Below are positions 51,687 to 60,176 of a stretch of DNA of 64,000 bases, one piece after another. The stretch's first letter is position 1. Each line of letters begins with the position of its first letter. A program made the position numbers and the translations under genes. Source of the stretch: Pseudomonas sp. 5P_3.1_Bac2 (GTDB lineage: Bacteria > Pseudomonadota > Gammaproteobacteria > Pseudomonadales > Pseudomonadaceae); the NCBI RefSeq assembly GCF_025465995.1, contig NZ_JANLNY010000004.1, positions 496,001-560,000 of the forward strand. The letters are read 5' to 3'. The notes below the pieces were generated by a model. It searched no databases and was not told the origin of the DNA. It saw only the letters and a list, made by a program, of their open reading frames with translations.

Positions 51687-52865
51687 CTACTTGGAGAGAA
51701 ACTTCATGCCGTCTTCTAGCCCTTGCAGGGTGAGCGGGTACATCTGCTCATTGACCAGCTCGCGCATGATTTCGGTAGAGGAAGTGAAGCCCCAGGATTC
51801 TTTCGAGTAGGGGTTAATCCAGATCAGCTTTTTATACTTCTCCATAAAGCGCTTGATCCACACATAGCCGGCTTCTTCGTTCCAATGCTCAACGCTGCCG
51901 CCAGGCTGGGTGATCTCATAGGGCGCCATGGCCGCATCGCCGACAAACACCACCTTCCAGTCAGCGCCGTATTTATGCAGCAGATCGAAGGTGGAGTAAC
52001 GCTCGGAGGTGCGGCGCAGGTTGTTCTTCCACACCGACTCGTACACGCAGTTGTGGAAGTAGAAATACTCCATGTGCTTGAACTCGGTTTTGCAGGCCGA
52101 GAACAGCTCCTCGCAGGCTTTGACGTGGGCGTCCATGGAGCCGCCGATATCAAACAGAATCAGCAGTTTCACCGTGTTACGCCGCTCCGGGCGCATCTGG
52201 ATATTGAGCAGGCCGCCGTCTTTGGCGGTGTGGTCGATGGTGCCGTCTAAATCCAGCTCATCCTGGGCGCCTTGGCGGGCGAATTTACGCAGACGCCGCA
52301 GGGCTACCTTGATGTTGCGCGTGCCCAGCTCGACCTGATCATCGAGGTTCTTGTACTCACGCTGATCCCACACCTTGGCTGCGCGGCCCTGGCGTTTGCC
52401 AGCATCACCGACCCGAATGCCTTCCGGGTTATAGCCACCGGAGCCAAACGGGCTGGTGCCACCGGTGCCGATCCATTTGTTGCCGCCTTCGTGGCGTTCT
52501 TTCTGTTCTTCCAGGCGCTTCTTAAACTCTTCGATCAGCTTGTCGAGGCCGCCCAAGGATTCGATCTTGGCCCGTTCTTCATCGGTCAGCGAGCGCTCGA
52601 ATTCCTTGCGCAGCCACTCATCGGGGATCAGTGCCTCGATATGCTGGTTAAGGTTTTCCAGGCCCTTGAAGTAGGCACCGAAGGCGCGGTCGAACTTGTC
52701 GAAATGGCGCTCGTCTTTGACCAAGATGGCGCGGGACAGGTAATAAAACTCGTCCATATCGGCAAACACGACGTTGTGTTTCAGCGCATTGAGCAGGTCG
52801 AGCAGCTCACGCACCGACACCGGCACCTTGGCTGCACGCATTTCATTAAATAGGTTGAGCAGCAT
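51687..52865 (-). CDS. VWA domain protein, CoxE-like
   Basis: A 392-residue protein with a helical N-terminal region (starting MLLNLFNEMRAAKVPVSVRELLDLL), a charged middle with a Gly-rich segment (IGTGGTSPFGSGGYNP) and a C-terminal von Willebrand A domain. The metal site reads LFDIGGSMDAHV, a DxGxS variant of the usual DxSxS. CoxE-like VWA proteins work with MoxR AAA+ ATPases to load metals or remodel protein complexes. The matching MoxR gene lies two genes upstream, with a GFA-family gene between. Ribosome site aaggggg-like. Confidence 0.9.
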   Translation of the reverse strand: MLLNLFNEMRAAKVPVSVRELLDLLNALKHNVVFADMDEFYYLSRAILVKDERHFDKFDRAFGAYFKGLENLNQHIEALIPDEWLRKEFERSLTDEERAKIESLGGLDKLIEEFKKRLEEQKERHEGGNKWIGTGGTSPFGSGGYNPEGIRVGDAGKRQGRAAKVWDQREYKNLDDQVELGTRNIKVALRRLRKFARQGAQDELDLDGTIDHTAKDGGLLNIQMRPERRNTVKLLILFDIGGSMDAHVKACEELFSACKTEFKHMEYFYFHNCVYESVWKNNLRRTSERYSTFDLLHKYGADWKVVFVGDAAMAPYEITQPGGSVEHWNEEAGYVWIKRFMEKYKKLIWINPYSKESWGFTSSTEIMRELVNEQMYPLTLQGLEDGMKFLSK

Positions 52866-52889
52866 AACCGCCCCCTTGTAGGTAAAGGC

Positions 52890-53282
52890 TCAGCCCGCGT
52901 TGGTGGCGCTAAGCCCGTCAGTCCAGTGGTGCCACGGCGCCTTGGAGTCGAGGTGAATGTGTTGCCAAGTCATGGTGTCTAGCGGCGTATCCAGGGTGGC
53001 CAGGGCCACGCTCAGCCAATTGGGGCGCTGCTCACCCAGCCACAGCAGGGTACTGCCGCATTGCCCGCAGAACGTGCGGGTGACGCCGGGTGATGACTGA
53101 TAACGACGCAGCCATTGCTCGCCCTGGCTCCACACAAAGTGCTCGCGGCGCACATTGACGTAGCTGGCAAACGCCGCGCCGTGGGCCTTGCGGCACTGCT
53201 GGCAATGGCAGTGAATACCTGCCGCAATGGGCGTCGCAATCTGGTAGCACACGGCTTGGCACAGGCAACTTCCGCTATGCAT
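52890..53282 (-). CDS. GFA family (Mss4-fold) zinc protein
   Basis: A 130-residue protein of the glutathione-dependent formaldehyde-activating enzyme family. Zinc ligands are in GSCLCQAVCY, HCHCQQCRKAHG and FCGQCGSTLLW. Despite the name, most members are uncharacterised carbon-sulfur-lyase-fold proteins. The start at 53282 is chosen because gagga lies at the correct distance; an ATG three codons upstream would overlap it. It lies 27 bases after the MoxR gene and 24 before the VWA gene, all leftward, so it is in one operon with them. Confidence 0.9.
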   Translation of the reverse strand: MHSGSCLCQAVCYQIATPIAAGIHCHCQQCRKAHGAAFASYVNVRREHFVWSQGEQWLRRYQSSPGVTRTFCGQCGSTLLWLGEQRPNWLSVALATLDTPLDTMTWQHIHLDSKAPWHHWTDGLSATNAG

Positions 53283-53309
53283 GGCAAGCATCCTCGCGCC
53301 GCTGCGCGA

Positions 53310-54155
53310 TCAACGCGAAGCGCGGCGGCTCATAAAGGCCAGGCGCTCAAGCAACTGCACGTCTTGCTCGTTTTTGACCAAGGCGCCGGCCAGTGGCGGG
53401 ATGGCTTTAGTCGGGTCGCGCTCACGCAGCACGGCTTCGCCGATATGGTCGGCCATCAACAGCTTGAGCCAGTCCACCAGTTCGCTGGTCGACGGTTTCT
53501 TTTTCAGGCCCGGCACTTTGCGCACATCAAAGAACACGTCGAGCGCTTCGGCGACCAAGTCCTTGCTGATGTTGGGGTAGTGCACGTCGACGATTTTTTG
53601 CAGGGTGGCGCGGTCCGGGAAGGCGATGTAGTGGAAGAAGCAGCGGCGCAGGAAGGCGTCCGGCAGCTCTTTCTCGTTGTTCGAGGTAATGATGATGATC
53701 GGCCGCTGTTTGGCTTTGATCGTCTCGTTGGTTTCGTAAACGTAGAACTCCATTTTGTCGAGTTCTTGCAGCAGGTCGTTGGGGAACTCGATGTCGGCTT
53801 TGTCGATTTCGTCGATCAGCAAAATCACCCGCTCTTCAGCCTCAAAGGCCTCCCAGAGCTTGCCCTTCTTGATGTAGTTCTTCACGTCATGGACTTTATC
53901 CGAGTCCAGTTGCGAGTCGCGCAGACGGCTCACTGCGTCGTATTCGTAAAGGCCCTGATGGGCCTTGGTGGTGGACTTGATATGCCAAGTGATCAGGCGC
54001 GCATCGAAGGCCTCAGCCAGTTGCTCGGCCAGCATGGTTTTCCCCGTGCCAGGCTCACCTTTAACCAGCAGCGGGCGTTGCAAGGTGATGGCGGCGTTGA
54101 CCGCGAGCTTGAGGTCGTCGGTGGCGACATAGGACTGGGTGCCTTCGAACTTCAT
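53310..54155 (-). CDS. MoxR family AAA+ ATPase
   Basis: A 281-residue MoxR-type AAA+ ATPase. Walker A is GEPGTGKT (residues 33-40), Walker B VILLIDEIDKAD near 114, sensor 1 IIITSNNEKELPDAFLRRC and the C-terminal lid around LVDWLKLLMAD. It hydrolyses ATP to remodel a client, normally together with a VWA-domain partner such as the one encoded two genes downstream. Ribosome site gagga, 7 bases before ATG. It is the first gene of the operon, divergent from the Aer-type receptor. Confidence 0.93.
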   Translation of the reverse strand: MKFEGTQSYVATDDLKLAVNAAITLQRPLLVKGEPGTGKTMLAEQLAEAFDARLITWHIKSTTKAHQGLYEYDAVSRLRDSQLDSDKVHDVKNYIKKGKLWEAFEAEERVILLIDEIDKADIEFPNDLLQELDKMEFYVYETNETIKAKQRPIIIITSNNEKELPDAFLRRCFFHYIAFPDRATLQKIVDVHYPNISKDLVAEALDVFFDVRKVPGLKKKPSTSELVDWLKLLMADHIGEAVLRERDPTKAIPPLAGALVKNEQDVQLLERLAFMSRRASR

Positions 54156-54785
54156 CGGTAAATCCTCGAACGGTGTCGTGCAGCGCGCTGCGGCTGGACA
54201 GATAAGAGCTGACTATAACCGCTGTGTTTGCCCACTGGCAGCGCAGGTGCGGTATTCAGTCAGGTGATGATCAATTGCTTAATTCAAACGCTTGTATCAG
54301 CTACAGGCCTTCTATGGCAAGGGCTTAGCAGTTTTCTAGGCGGTTTTGCAGGGGGCTGTACAGGTCAGTTGCGCGGACGCAGCTAAGTTTTTGCAATAAG
54401 CCTGCGCCAGTGGCTAATACCCTCTGGGTAAGTTGGCTGCGTTTGCCGGGTGCATATTGGCAGTTAGGTCTAGGGCAATTACCACGAATTAACTAAGGCA
54501 CTGTGTGCAGTGCCAAGGGCTTTTACTGATTTAGTAGTTTGTTGCTATTTAGATAGCCGCTGGTCAGCCCAAAAAATACCTCAGTTAATGCTTAAGCTTA
54601 TTCGGCGGATTTTCAATTAAATGGCAAAGGCCGTGTGGTTACTGGTCTGCAGCCGGTGTTAGGGGTTTATGCGAGGGCTCCTGGTTAGTTGCCAACCATT
54701 TATCAACAATTTATCTGTGGTTTTGTACGCGTGTGCTAAACCTAATTAGGCAGTCATATAAAAAGTTTAATTAGGGGCCGTGGTA
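54156..54785. promoter_or_regulatory. Long AT-rich divergent gap, MoxR operon / chemoreceptor
   Basis: No gene is seen in these 630 bases, which are clearly richer in A and T than the flanks. The gap must hold promoters for both neighbours. Noted elements: a 7-bp hairpin GGCACTG-TGTG-CAGTGCC (54497-54514), and a perfect 10-bp palindrome CCTAATTAGG (54741-54750) whose right half TAATTAGG recurs at 54768-54775, 25 bases downstream and just before the receptor start. The last pair could be an operator. No sigma-28 type motif stood out. Confidence 0.45.
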
Positions 54786-56351
54786 ATGCGTCAGAATTTG
54801 CCAGTAACTCAACGGGAACGGGTGTTTGCAGAAAAGGATCGGTTAATTTCCACCACCGACCTGAATAGCCTGATTACCTACGTCAACGATGCATTTGTCG
54901 AAATCAGCGGTTTTACCCGTGAGGAGTTGATTGGTCAGCCGCACAACTTGGTGCGTCACCCGGATATGCCGCCGACTGTGTTTGCCCATATGTGGGACAC
55001 CATCAAGCAGGGCAAGCCGTGGATGGGCATCGTTAAAAACCGCTCGAAAAATGGCGACTATTACTGGGTTAGCGCATACGTCACGCCGATTTACGAAAAT
55101 GGCCGGGTGGCCGGTTATGAGTCGGTACGTACACTGCCGACTGCCGAGCAAAAACAACGGGCCGAACAGCTTTACGCGCGCCTGAGCGCCGGCAAATCGC
55201 CGGTGCCGCTGCTGCAATATTGGACCCACGACATCATCGACTCCTGGCCGCTGATTATCGCCACCGCAGCGCTGTTGGCCTCGCATTACCTGTTCAGCTT
55301 TAAGTGGCAGTGGGCGCTGGTGCTGCCGATGATGTTTGGTCTGGGTTCGTTCTTGCTCTATCGGCGCAGGTCGTTGATTCGCAAAACCCTCGCCGAGCAT
55401 CCCAAAGCCTTTACCAGCGCCCTGGTGGCGCTGACTTACACCGATAGCCGTGGTCCTCAGGCGTTGCTTGATATGGCCATGATCAGTGAAGAGGCGCGCT
55501 TGCACACGGCGCTGACGCGGATCGAAAACGCCGCTGGTAACGTCAAGCAGCACGCCACCCGTTCGGCAGAGCTGTCCGGTTCTGGCGCGCAGATGCTTGA
55601 TCAGCAGCGCAGTGAAACCGATCAATCAGCCACGGCGATCAACCAGATGGCCGCCACTATCCAAGAGGTCACGCACAACGTGCAAAGCACCTCGCAAGCC
55701 GCCGAGCAGGCGGATCAGTTGGCGCGCCAGGGACGCCAATTGGCCAGTGGCAGCCTCAGCTCGATGCAGCATATGGCTCAGGCGGTGGTGGACATCGGCC
55801 AGGCGGTGAATGATCTGGCCAATTCCACGCAATCCATTGGCAGTGTGGTGGATGTGATTACTTCGATTGCGGAGCAGACCAACTTGCTTGCGCTCAACGC
55901 CGCGATTGAGGCGGCCCGCGCCGGTGAGCAGGGGCGCGGCTTTGCCGTGGTGGCGGATGAGGTGCGCTCCCTGGCCTCGCGCACGCGTGAATCCACCGAG
56001 CAGATTCACGGCATCATTTCCTCGTTGCGCGCCGGCGCCGAGCGGGCAGTGGAAACCGCCAGCAAAGGCGAGGCGATCTCGCAGAAAAGCGTCGAGAGCG
56101 TGGAGGCGGTGCGCACCGCGCTGGATGGCATCAGCGAGGCGGTCAGCCGTATCAGCCAGATGAGCTTGCAGATGGCCTCGGCTTCCGAGGAGCAAAGCCA
56201 TGTCGCCGAAGACATCAGCCGGCAGATCACGCAGATCGCCCAGCTGTCTGATCGCAGCGCCGAGCAAGCTCACCAAGGCGCTGCCGTGGGGCGTGAGTTA
56301 GAAGGCATGGCCGACTACCTGCACAGCTTGGCCGAGCGCTTTAACCGCTAG
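54786..56351 (+). CDS. aer: PAS-domain methyl-accepting chemotaxis protein, Aer type
   Basis: A 521-residue chemoreceptor. The N-terminal PAS domain (about residues 15-115; [22 protein letters not shown]) resembles the FAD-binding PAS of aerotaxis receptors. One hydrophobic hairpin (about 158-200) anchors it with no periplasmic domain. The C-terminal signalling domain has the invariant tip [23 protein letters not shown]. It should signal redox or oxygen changes to CheA. ATG 54786 is used; an in-frame GTG lies two codons upstream. No C-terminal CheR pentapeptide is seen. Confidence 0.9.
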   Translation: MRQNLPVTQRERVFAEKDRLISTTDLNSLITYVNDAFVEISGFTREELIGQPHNLVRHPDMPPTVFAHMWDTIKQGKPWMGIVKNRSKNGDYYWVSAYVTPIYENGRVAGYESVRTLPTAEQKQRAEQLYARLSAGKSPVPLLQYWTHDIIDSWPLIIATAALLASHYLFSFKWQWALVLPMMFGLGSFLLYRRRSLIRKTLAEHPKAFTSALVALTYTDSRGPQALLDMAMISEEARLHTALTRIENAAGNVKQHATRSAELSGSGAQMLDQQRSETDQSATAINQMAATIQEVTHNVQSTSQAAEQADQLARQGRQLASGSLSSMQHMAQAVVDIGQAVNDLANSTQSIGSVVDVITSIAEQTNLLALNAAIEAARAGEQGRGFAVVADEVRSLASRTRESTEQIHGIISSLRAGAERAVETASKGEAISQKSVESVEAVRTALDGISEAVSRISQMSLQMASASEEQSHVAEDISRQITQIAQLSDRSAEQAHQGAAVGRELEGMADYLHSLAERFNR

Positions 56352-56430
56352 GCGCTAGCTGAGCGGGGCGGGACAGGCGCTGGGCTGAGCGGTGCTGCCT
56401 ATGGCACACTGCGCGGCCTGAGGAGACGCC

Positions 56431-57039
56431 ATGCCCCGCCCGCACTGCCCACGTTGTACCCGCCCGTTGCCACACTGTCTGTGTGCGCTGATTCCCCACT
56501 TGCCGAGTCGTACCCGGGTGCTGATCTTGCAGCACCCCAGTGAGGTCAATCACGCCCTTAATACCGCGCGTTTAGCCGCCTTGGGCTTGGCTAACGGGCA
56601 ATTGCGCGTGGCTGAAGTGTTCAGCGATTTAACCGAGCTGTTGCACCCGCCGGGCTATCGCAGCGTGCTGTTGTTTCCTGGCGAGCAAGCGCAGGCATTG
56701 ACTGAGTTGGCAGAGGCGGGCTCAGCCGCGGCGCTGCAACTGGTGGTGCCGGATGGTACCTGGCGCAAGGCGCGCAAGCTCTTGCACTGCAACCCCGAAT
56801 TGGCGGCCTTGCCGCGCGTGATGTTGGCCGAGGGCCTGCAATCACGTTATCGCCTGCGCAAGGCGCCAATGCCCGGAGCGCTGTCGACCATTGAGGCGAT
56901 AGTCAGTGCGCTGAATGTGTTGGAGGCGCCGGCGCACTTTGATGCATTGCTTAAGCCGTTCGACGCTTTGATCGAGGGGCAGATCAGCGCCATGGGCGCG
57001 CAAACCTATGCGCGTAACCACGGGCCGGCGTCTGATTGA
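56431..57039 (+). CDS. DTW domain protein (tRNA-uridine aminocarboxypropyltransferase-like)
   Basis: A 202-residue DTW-domain protein. The N-terminal zinc-binding part reads CPRCTRPLPHCLC, and the signature region has VVPDGTWRKARKLL, where DxTW is the family motif, plus LQHPSEVNHALNTARL. Characterised relatives (TapT/YfiP) transfer an aminocarboxypropyl group from S-adenosylmethionine to uridine in tRNA (acp3U). Ribosome site gaggaga. Convergent with the next gene, only 3 bases apart. Confidence 0.9.
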   Translation: MPRPHCPRCTRPLPHCLCALIPHLPSRTRVLILQHPSEVNHALNTARLAALGLANGQLRVAEVFSDLTELLHPPGYRSVLLFPGEQAQALTELAEAGSAAALQLVVPDGTWRKARKLLHCNPELAALPRVMLAEGLQSRYRLRKAPMPGALSTIEAIVSALNVLEAPAHFDALLKPFDALIEGQISAMGAQTYARNHGPASD

Positions 57040-57042
57040 GCG

Positions 57043-57915
57043 TTACAGGCGCTGCAAATATTCGATGATATCCGGCGCCCCGGCCAACCGCAGGCCTTCC
57101 CCCAGGGCGGTGGCTTTGCTGGAGTGCTTGGGCAGCATCAGCACTTCAGGTGAGCGGCGGCCGCCAAGCAGGGCCAGGCGGGCGTAGGGCAGGTGGCTGT
57201 CGAGCAACAGCGACATAAAGCCGGCGTCGTTCCATGCCGCGTTGGGGATGGCGAACACATGGTAGTGCTGATGCAAGGTGTTCAGCCCGGTTTGGCTAAG
57301 TCGATAGCGGCTCAGTTGGGTCGGTAAGCGCACCTCGAGATCACGCCGGCGGGCATAGCTGATGGCGCAGGCGAATGCTTCGTGCTGCTGTTCACCAGCC
57401 CAGAAGGTGCGTTCACCGAGCCAGCTAGCCTGGCGTAGCTGAATCGTCGGGCCACTGCTGAAATCCGGCAAGGCCTGGCTAATGACACGGACAAAGTCGC
57501 GGTAGCTGATGATGCGAATGCTTTTGCACGCCTCGCTGCTGGCCAGGGACTCAAAGCTCAGGTGCTTGGCGTGCTCCCTGGTGCAATTACTCAGGCCGTT
57601 GATTTTGCGCAGGTCAAAGGCGCTGAACTGCTGGCTTTGCAGCTCGACGATTTGCACCAGCATGGCGTGGGCCTGGGCTTTGTCTTCCTGCACCGGGCCG
57701 GACAGCGCATTACTGGGCAGGTCGACCAAACGGTGCAGTTGCGGTCCGCTGTACCAGCAGATGCTGGCGGCGGGTTTGCCATAGGTCTTGAAGGGCAGCT
57801 TGAGCTGGCTGGCACGTTGCAGAATTTGCCGTTCCACGCGAGCAGTCAGGCCCAGTCGTTGCGCCCATTCGGCAAGACGGGAACTGCGGCGAGTGGTGGG
57901 TTTGCTCAAACTCAT
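57043..57915 (-). CDS. Hypothetical protein (290 aa), not recognised
   Basis: A 290-residue soluble, basic protein with no signal peptide or membrane helix. The N-terminal 45 residues are Arg/Lys-rich (KPTTRRSSRLAEWAQRLGL). A middle stretch contains KINGLSNCTREHAKHLSFE, and the C-terminal half has ISYARRRDLEVRLPTQLSRYRLSQ and HVFAIPNAAWNDAGFMSLL. None matches a motif known to me; it may belong to a Pseudomonas-restricted DUF. Codon use resembles its neighbours. It is convergent with the DTW gene and divergent from a DUF2835 gene. Confidence 0.75.
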   Translation of the reverse strand: MSLSKPTTRRSSRLAEWAQRLGLTARVERQILQRASQLKLPFKTYGKPAASICWYSGPQLHRLVDLPSNALSGPVQEDKAQAHAMLVQIVELQSQQFSAFDLRKINGLSNCTREHAKHLSFESLASSEACKSIRIISYRDFVRVISQALPDFSSGPTIQLRQASWLGERTFWAGEQQHEAFACAISYARRRDLEVRLPTQLSRYRLSQTGLNTLHQHYHVFAIPNAAWNDAGFMSLLLDSHLPYARLALLGGRRSPEVLMLPKHSSKATALGEGLRLAGAPDIIEYLQRL

Positions 57916-58059
57916 GGGCCAATAAAATCTCTACGTGCTTGCAGGCAGTGTGGCAGAGCCTAGCGGGCTGTGCACGGTCGTGCCTAGGCTTAAGTCGTGT
58001 TTTAGCAAGTTAGTCGCGCTGCGTGGCAAGATGTGCGGCTTAAATCGTGCGGAGAAACC

Positions 58060-58281
58060 ATGCCCAGCTTGGTGTTTGATATCAACTTAGGGGCTGAGAG
58101 CCTGCAATTGGTCTATCAAGGGCGGGCCAATCGAATTCTCGTGAAAAGCCGTGACGGGCGCAGCATCAGTGTGCCGGCTCACCATTTTCGGCCCTTTGTC
58201 AGCCACAGCGGAGTGCAGGGCAGCTTTGCGCTGGAGTTTAGCAGCCGTGGTGAGCTGCTGAGCCTGCGCCGCTTAACTTAA
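58060..58281 (+). CDS. DUF2835 family protein
   Basis: A 73-residue protein matching DUF2835: PSLVFDINLGAESLQLVYQG at the start, KSRDGRSISVPAHHFRPFV in the middle and a C-terminal Leu-Arg-rich strand. The predicted fold is mostly beta and the function unknown; small Pseudomonas proteins of this type are common upstream of pyrD. Ribosome site ggaga, 4-5 bases before ATG 58060; the frame opens to 58033. Confidence 0.88.
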   Translation: MPSLVFDINLGAESLQLVYQGRANRILVKSRDGRSISVPAHHFRPFVSHSGVQGSFALEFSSRGELLSLRRLT

Positions 58282-58385
58282 AGCCACCGCCTGCGGCGCT
58301 ATGTACCGTGCCTAGTTGCTCGCCTAGTTGCTAGGCAGACGGCTATAATCGCCCACTTTGTCGCCATATTGAGCCACGTCTGCCC

Positions 58386-59420
58386 ATGTATACCCTGGCC
58401 CGCGAGCTGCTATTCAAACTGTCCCCGGAAACCTCCCACGAACTGTCCATCGACTTGATCGGTGCCGGCGGTCGTTTGGGCCTTAATGGCCTGCTGACCA
58501 AACAGCCGGCGGCGTTGCCGGTGACGGTGATGGGGCTGCAGTTCGCCAACCCGGTGGGCTTGGCCGCAGGTCTGGATAAAAACGGCGACGCCATCGACGG
58601 CTTTGCCCAGTTGGGCTTCGGCTTTATCGAGATCGGCACCGTTACGCCACGGCCGCAACCGGGTAACCCCAAGCCGCGTTTGTTCCGCTTGCCGCAAGCG
58701 GAGGCGATAATCAACCGCATGGGCTTTAACAACCATGGGGTCGATCATCTGCTGGCGCGGGTGCAGGCGGCTAAATATCAGGGCGTGCTGGGCATCAATA
58801 TCGGCAAGAACTTTGACACCCCGGTGGAAAACGCCGTCGACGATTACCTCAAGTGCTTGGATAAGGTGTACAGCCACGCCAGCTACGTGACGGTTAACGT
58901 CAGCTCGCCGAACACCCCGGGCCTGCGCAGCTTGCAGTTTGGCGACTCGCTCAAGCAGTTGCTCGAAGCCCTGCGTCAGCGGCAGGAAGATTTGGCCCAA
59001 GAACACGGCAAGCGCGTGCCGCTGGCGATCAAAATCGCCCCGGACATGAGCGATGAGGAAACCATCGAAGTGGCCAATGCTCTGGTTGAAGCCGGGATGG
59101 ATGCGGTGATCGCCACCAACACCACCTTAAGCCGCGATGCCGTGGCGGGTCTGGAGCACGCGGAGGAGGTCGGTGGCCTGTCCGGTGCACCGGTGCGCGA
59201 TAAGAGCACCCATATCGTTAAGGTGTTGGCGTCTGAGCTGAAGGGCCGCCTGCCGATCATTGCTGCTGGCGGTATCACCGAAGGTCAGCATGCGGCGGAG
59301 AAAATCGCCGCAGGGGCAAGCTTGGTGCAGGTGTATTCCGGTTTTATTTACAAAGGTCCGGCGCTGATTCGTCAGGCGGTGGATGCCATTGCCGCGTTGC
59401 CGGCTAAGGCCAAGAGTTAA
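58386..59420 (+). CDS. pyrD: Dihydroorotate dehydrogenase (quinone), class 2
   Basis: A 344-residue membrane-associated flavoenzyme of pyrimidine synthesis oxidising dihydroorotate with quinone. The N-terminal helix pair [20 protein letters not shown] marks class 2. FMN and substrate elements include [53 protein letters not shown] with the catalytic Ser, [10 protein letters not shown] and [13 protein letters not shown]. Length is standard. It ends before a hairpin shared with the convergent rmf. Confidence 0.97.
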   Translation: MYTLARELLFKLSPETSHELSIDLIGAGGRLGLNGLLTKQPAALPVTVMGLQFANPVGLAAGLDKNGDAIDGFAQLGFGFIEIGTVTPRPQPGNPKPRLFRLPQAEAIINRMGFNNHGVDHLLARVQAAKYQGVLGINIGKNFDTPVENAVDDYLKCLDKVYSHASYVTVNVSSPNTPGLRSLQFGDSLKQLLEALRQRQEDLAQEHGKRVPLAIKIAPDMSDEETIEVANALVEAGMDAVIATNTTLSRDAVAGLEHAEEVGGLSGAPVRDKSTHIVKVLASELKGRLPIIAAGGITEGQHAAEKIAAGASLVQVYSGFIYKGPALIRQAVDAIAALPAKAKS

Positions 59421-59430
59421 TTGGGGGCAA

Positions 59431-59455
59431 TAAAAAGGGCTCCCTGAGGGAGCCC
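59431..59455 (-). terminator. Terminator of rmf, shared with pyrD end
   Basis: Perfect 8-bp arms GGGCTCCC (59437-59444) and GGGAGCCC (59448-59455) with a TGA loop. On the leftward strand the run ttttta follows, so it is the rmf terminator. It may also mark the pyrD transcript end. Confidence 0.85.
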
Positions 59456-59513
59456 CTGGGCTTGCGCCCGCCGCTCGGATGGAGCGTGCATGGTAAATCG
59501 GGAGGTGGCGCGA

Positions 59514-59729
59514 TTATCCGACTGCGCGAAGTTCGTTAAGGCGATGGATGCCAGCGGTGCCGGTCATGCCATCCCAGTTGTCACCGCGTCCCTCACGCCA
59601 GCCGTTTAACCAAGCATGGCGCACCGATGGAAGGGTGAAAGGACAGAGGTCGCGGGATTTGCCATTGATGCCGTATTGGTAGCCGCGCAAAAAAGCTCTT
59701 TCTAACGGATCACGCTTAAGTCTTCTCAT
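59514..59729 (-). CDS. rmf: Ribosome modulation factor
   Basis: A 71-residue Rmf, slightly longer than the 55-residue E. coli protein. RDPLERAFLRGYQYGINGKSRDLCPF and RHAWLNGWREGRGDNW are the family signature. It pairs 70S ribosomes into inactive 100S dimers in stationary phase. In relatives its expression rises under the stringent response. A gaggg ribosome site precedes the ATG, and a terminator lies 58 bases beyond the stop. Placement between pyrD and rlmL is usual in Pseudomonas. Confidence 0.96.
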   Translation of the reverse strand: MRRLKRDPLERAFLRGYQYGINGKSRDLCPFTLPSVRHAWLNGWREGRGDNWDGMTGTAGIHRLNELRAVG

Positions 59730-60176
59730 AGGGTAGTGCCCTCAATGTTGACTGTTATGTATGTCCCTTAGACCTTATGGCAAGGTCATGCAGATGGACT
59801 GCGAGATGCAGTTGCACTGCCTGGCGGAGTTCGTTGCCGGCGTGACGAAGCTCCTGTGTCGACACCATTGCGGCGTCGGCATAGGTTGATTTCTAACCAA
59901 TGCACCGGGGCAAGTGAATGACTGTTTTGTCATAAGCCCTTAATGGTTTTATGGGTATGGCCATAAGGCTCTACTGCCCAGATCCGGTTTTGCCGCTGTA
60001 GCACCTATGCTAAGGGGCTATTACCGAAAGTTGTGTGGTCCACAGTTGCGAATGGTTTGCGATTGATTGGATTGTTTATTCCGACGAAGGGCCGTGTTGG
60101 CCGTTCTGTCGTCTACTTTGGCTGTGTCGCCCCGTTGGCTGCGCAGCGCTGACTGCCTAAGGCACTGGAACCCCCC
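59730..60176. promoter_or_regulatory. Divergent gap, rmf / rlmL
   Basis: These 447 bases hold the promoters of rmf (leftward) and rlmL (rightward). No convincing gene is present. A 33-codon Cys-rich frame (59788-59889, beginning MQMDCEMQLHC) has only a weak upstream aagg and is not called. AT-rich stretches at 59895-59965 and 60050-60095 are plausible promoter sites, but I could not assign boxes with confidence. The rlmL start has no clear ribosome site (cccccc precedes it). Confidence 0.5.

Noticed and set aside
53115..54161. A 348-codon frame opposite the MoxR and GFA genes
   Set aside because: It spans two real genes with intact Walker and zinc motifs; it is a composition artefact.
59788..59889. 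A 33-codon Cys-rich ORF upstream of rlmL
   Set aside because: Only a weak upstream aagg, very short, no relative known; insufficient to call.
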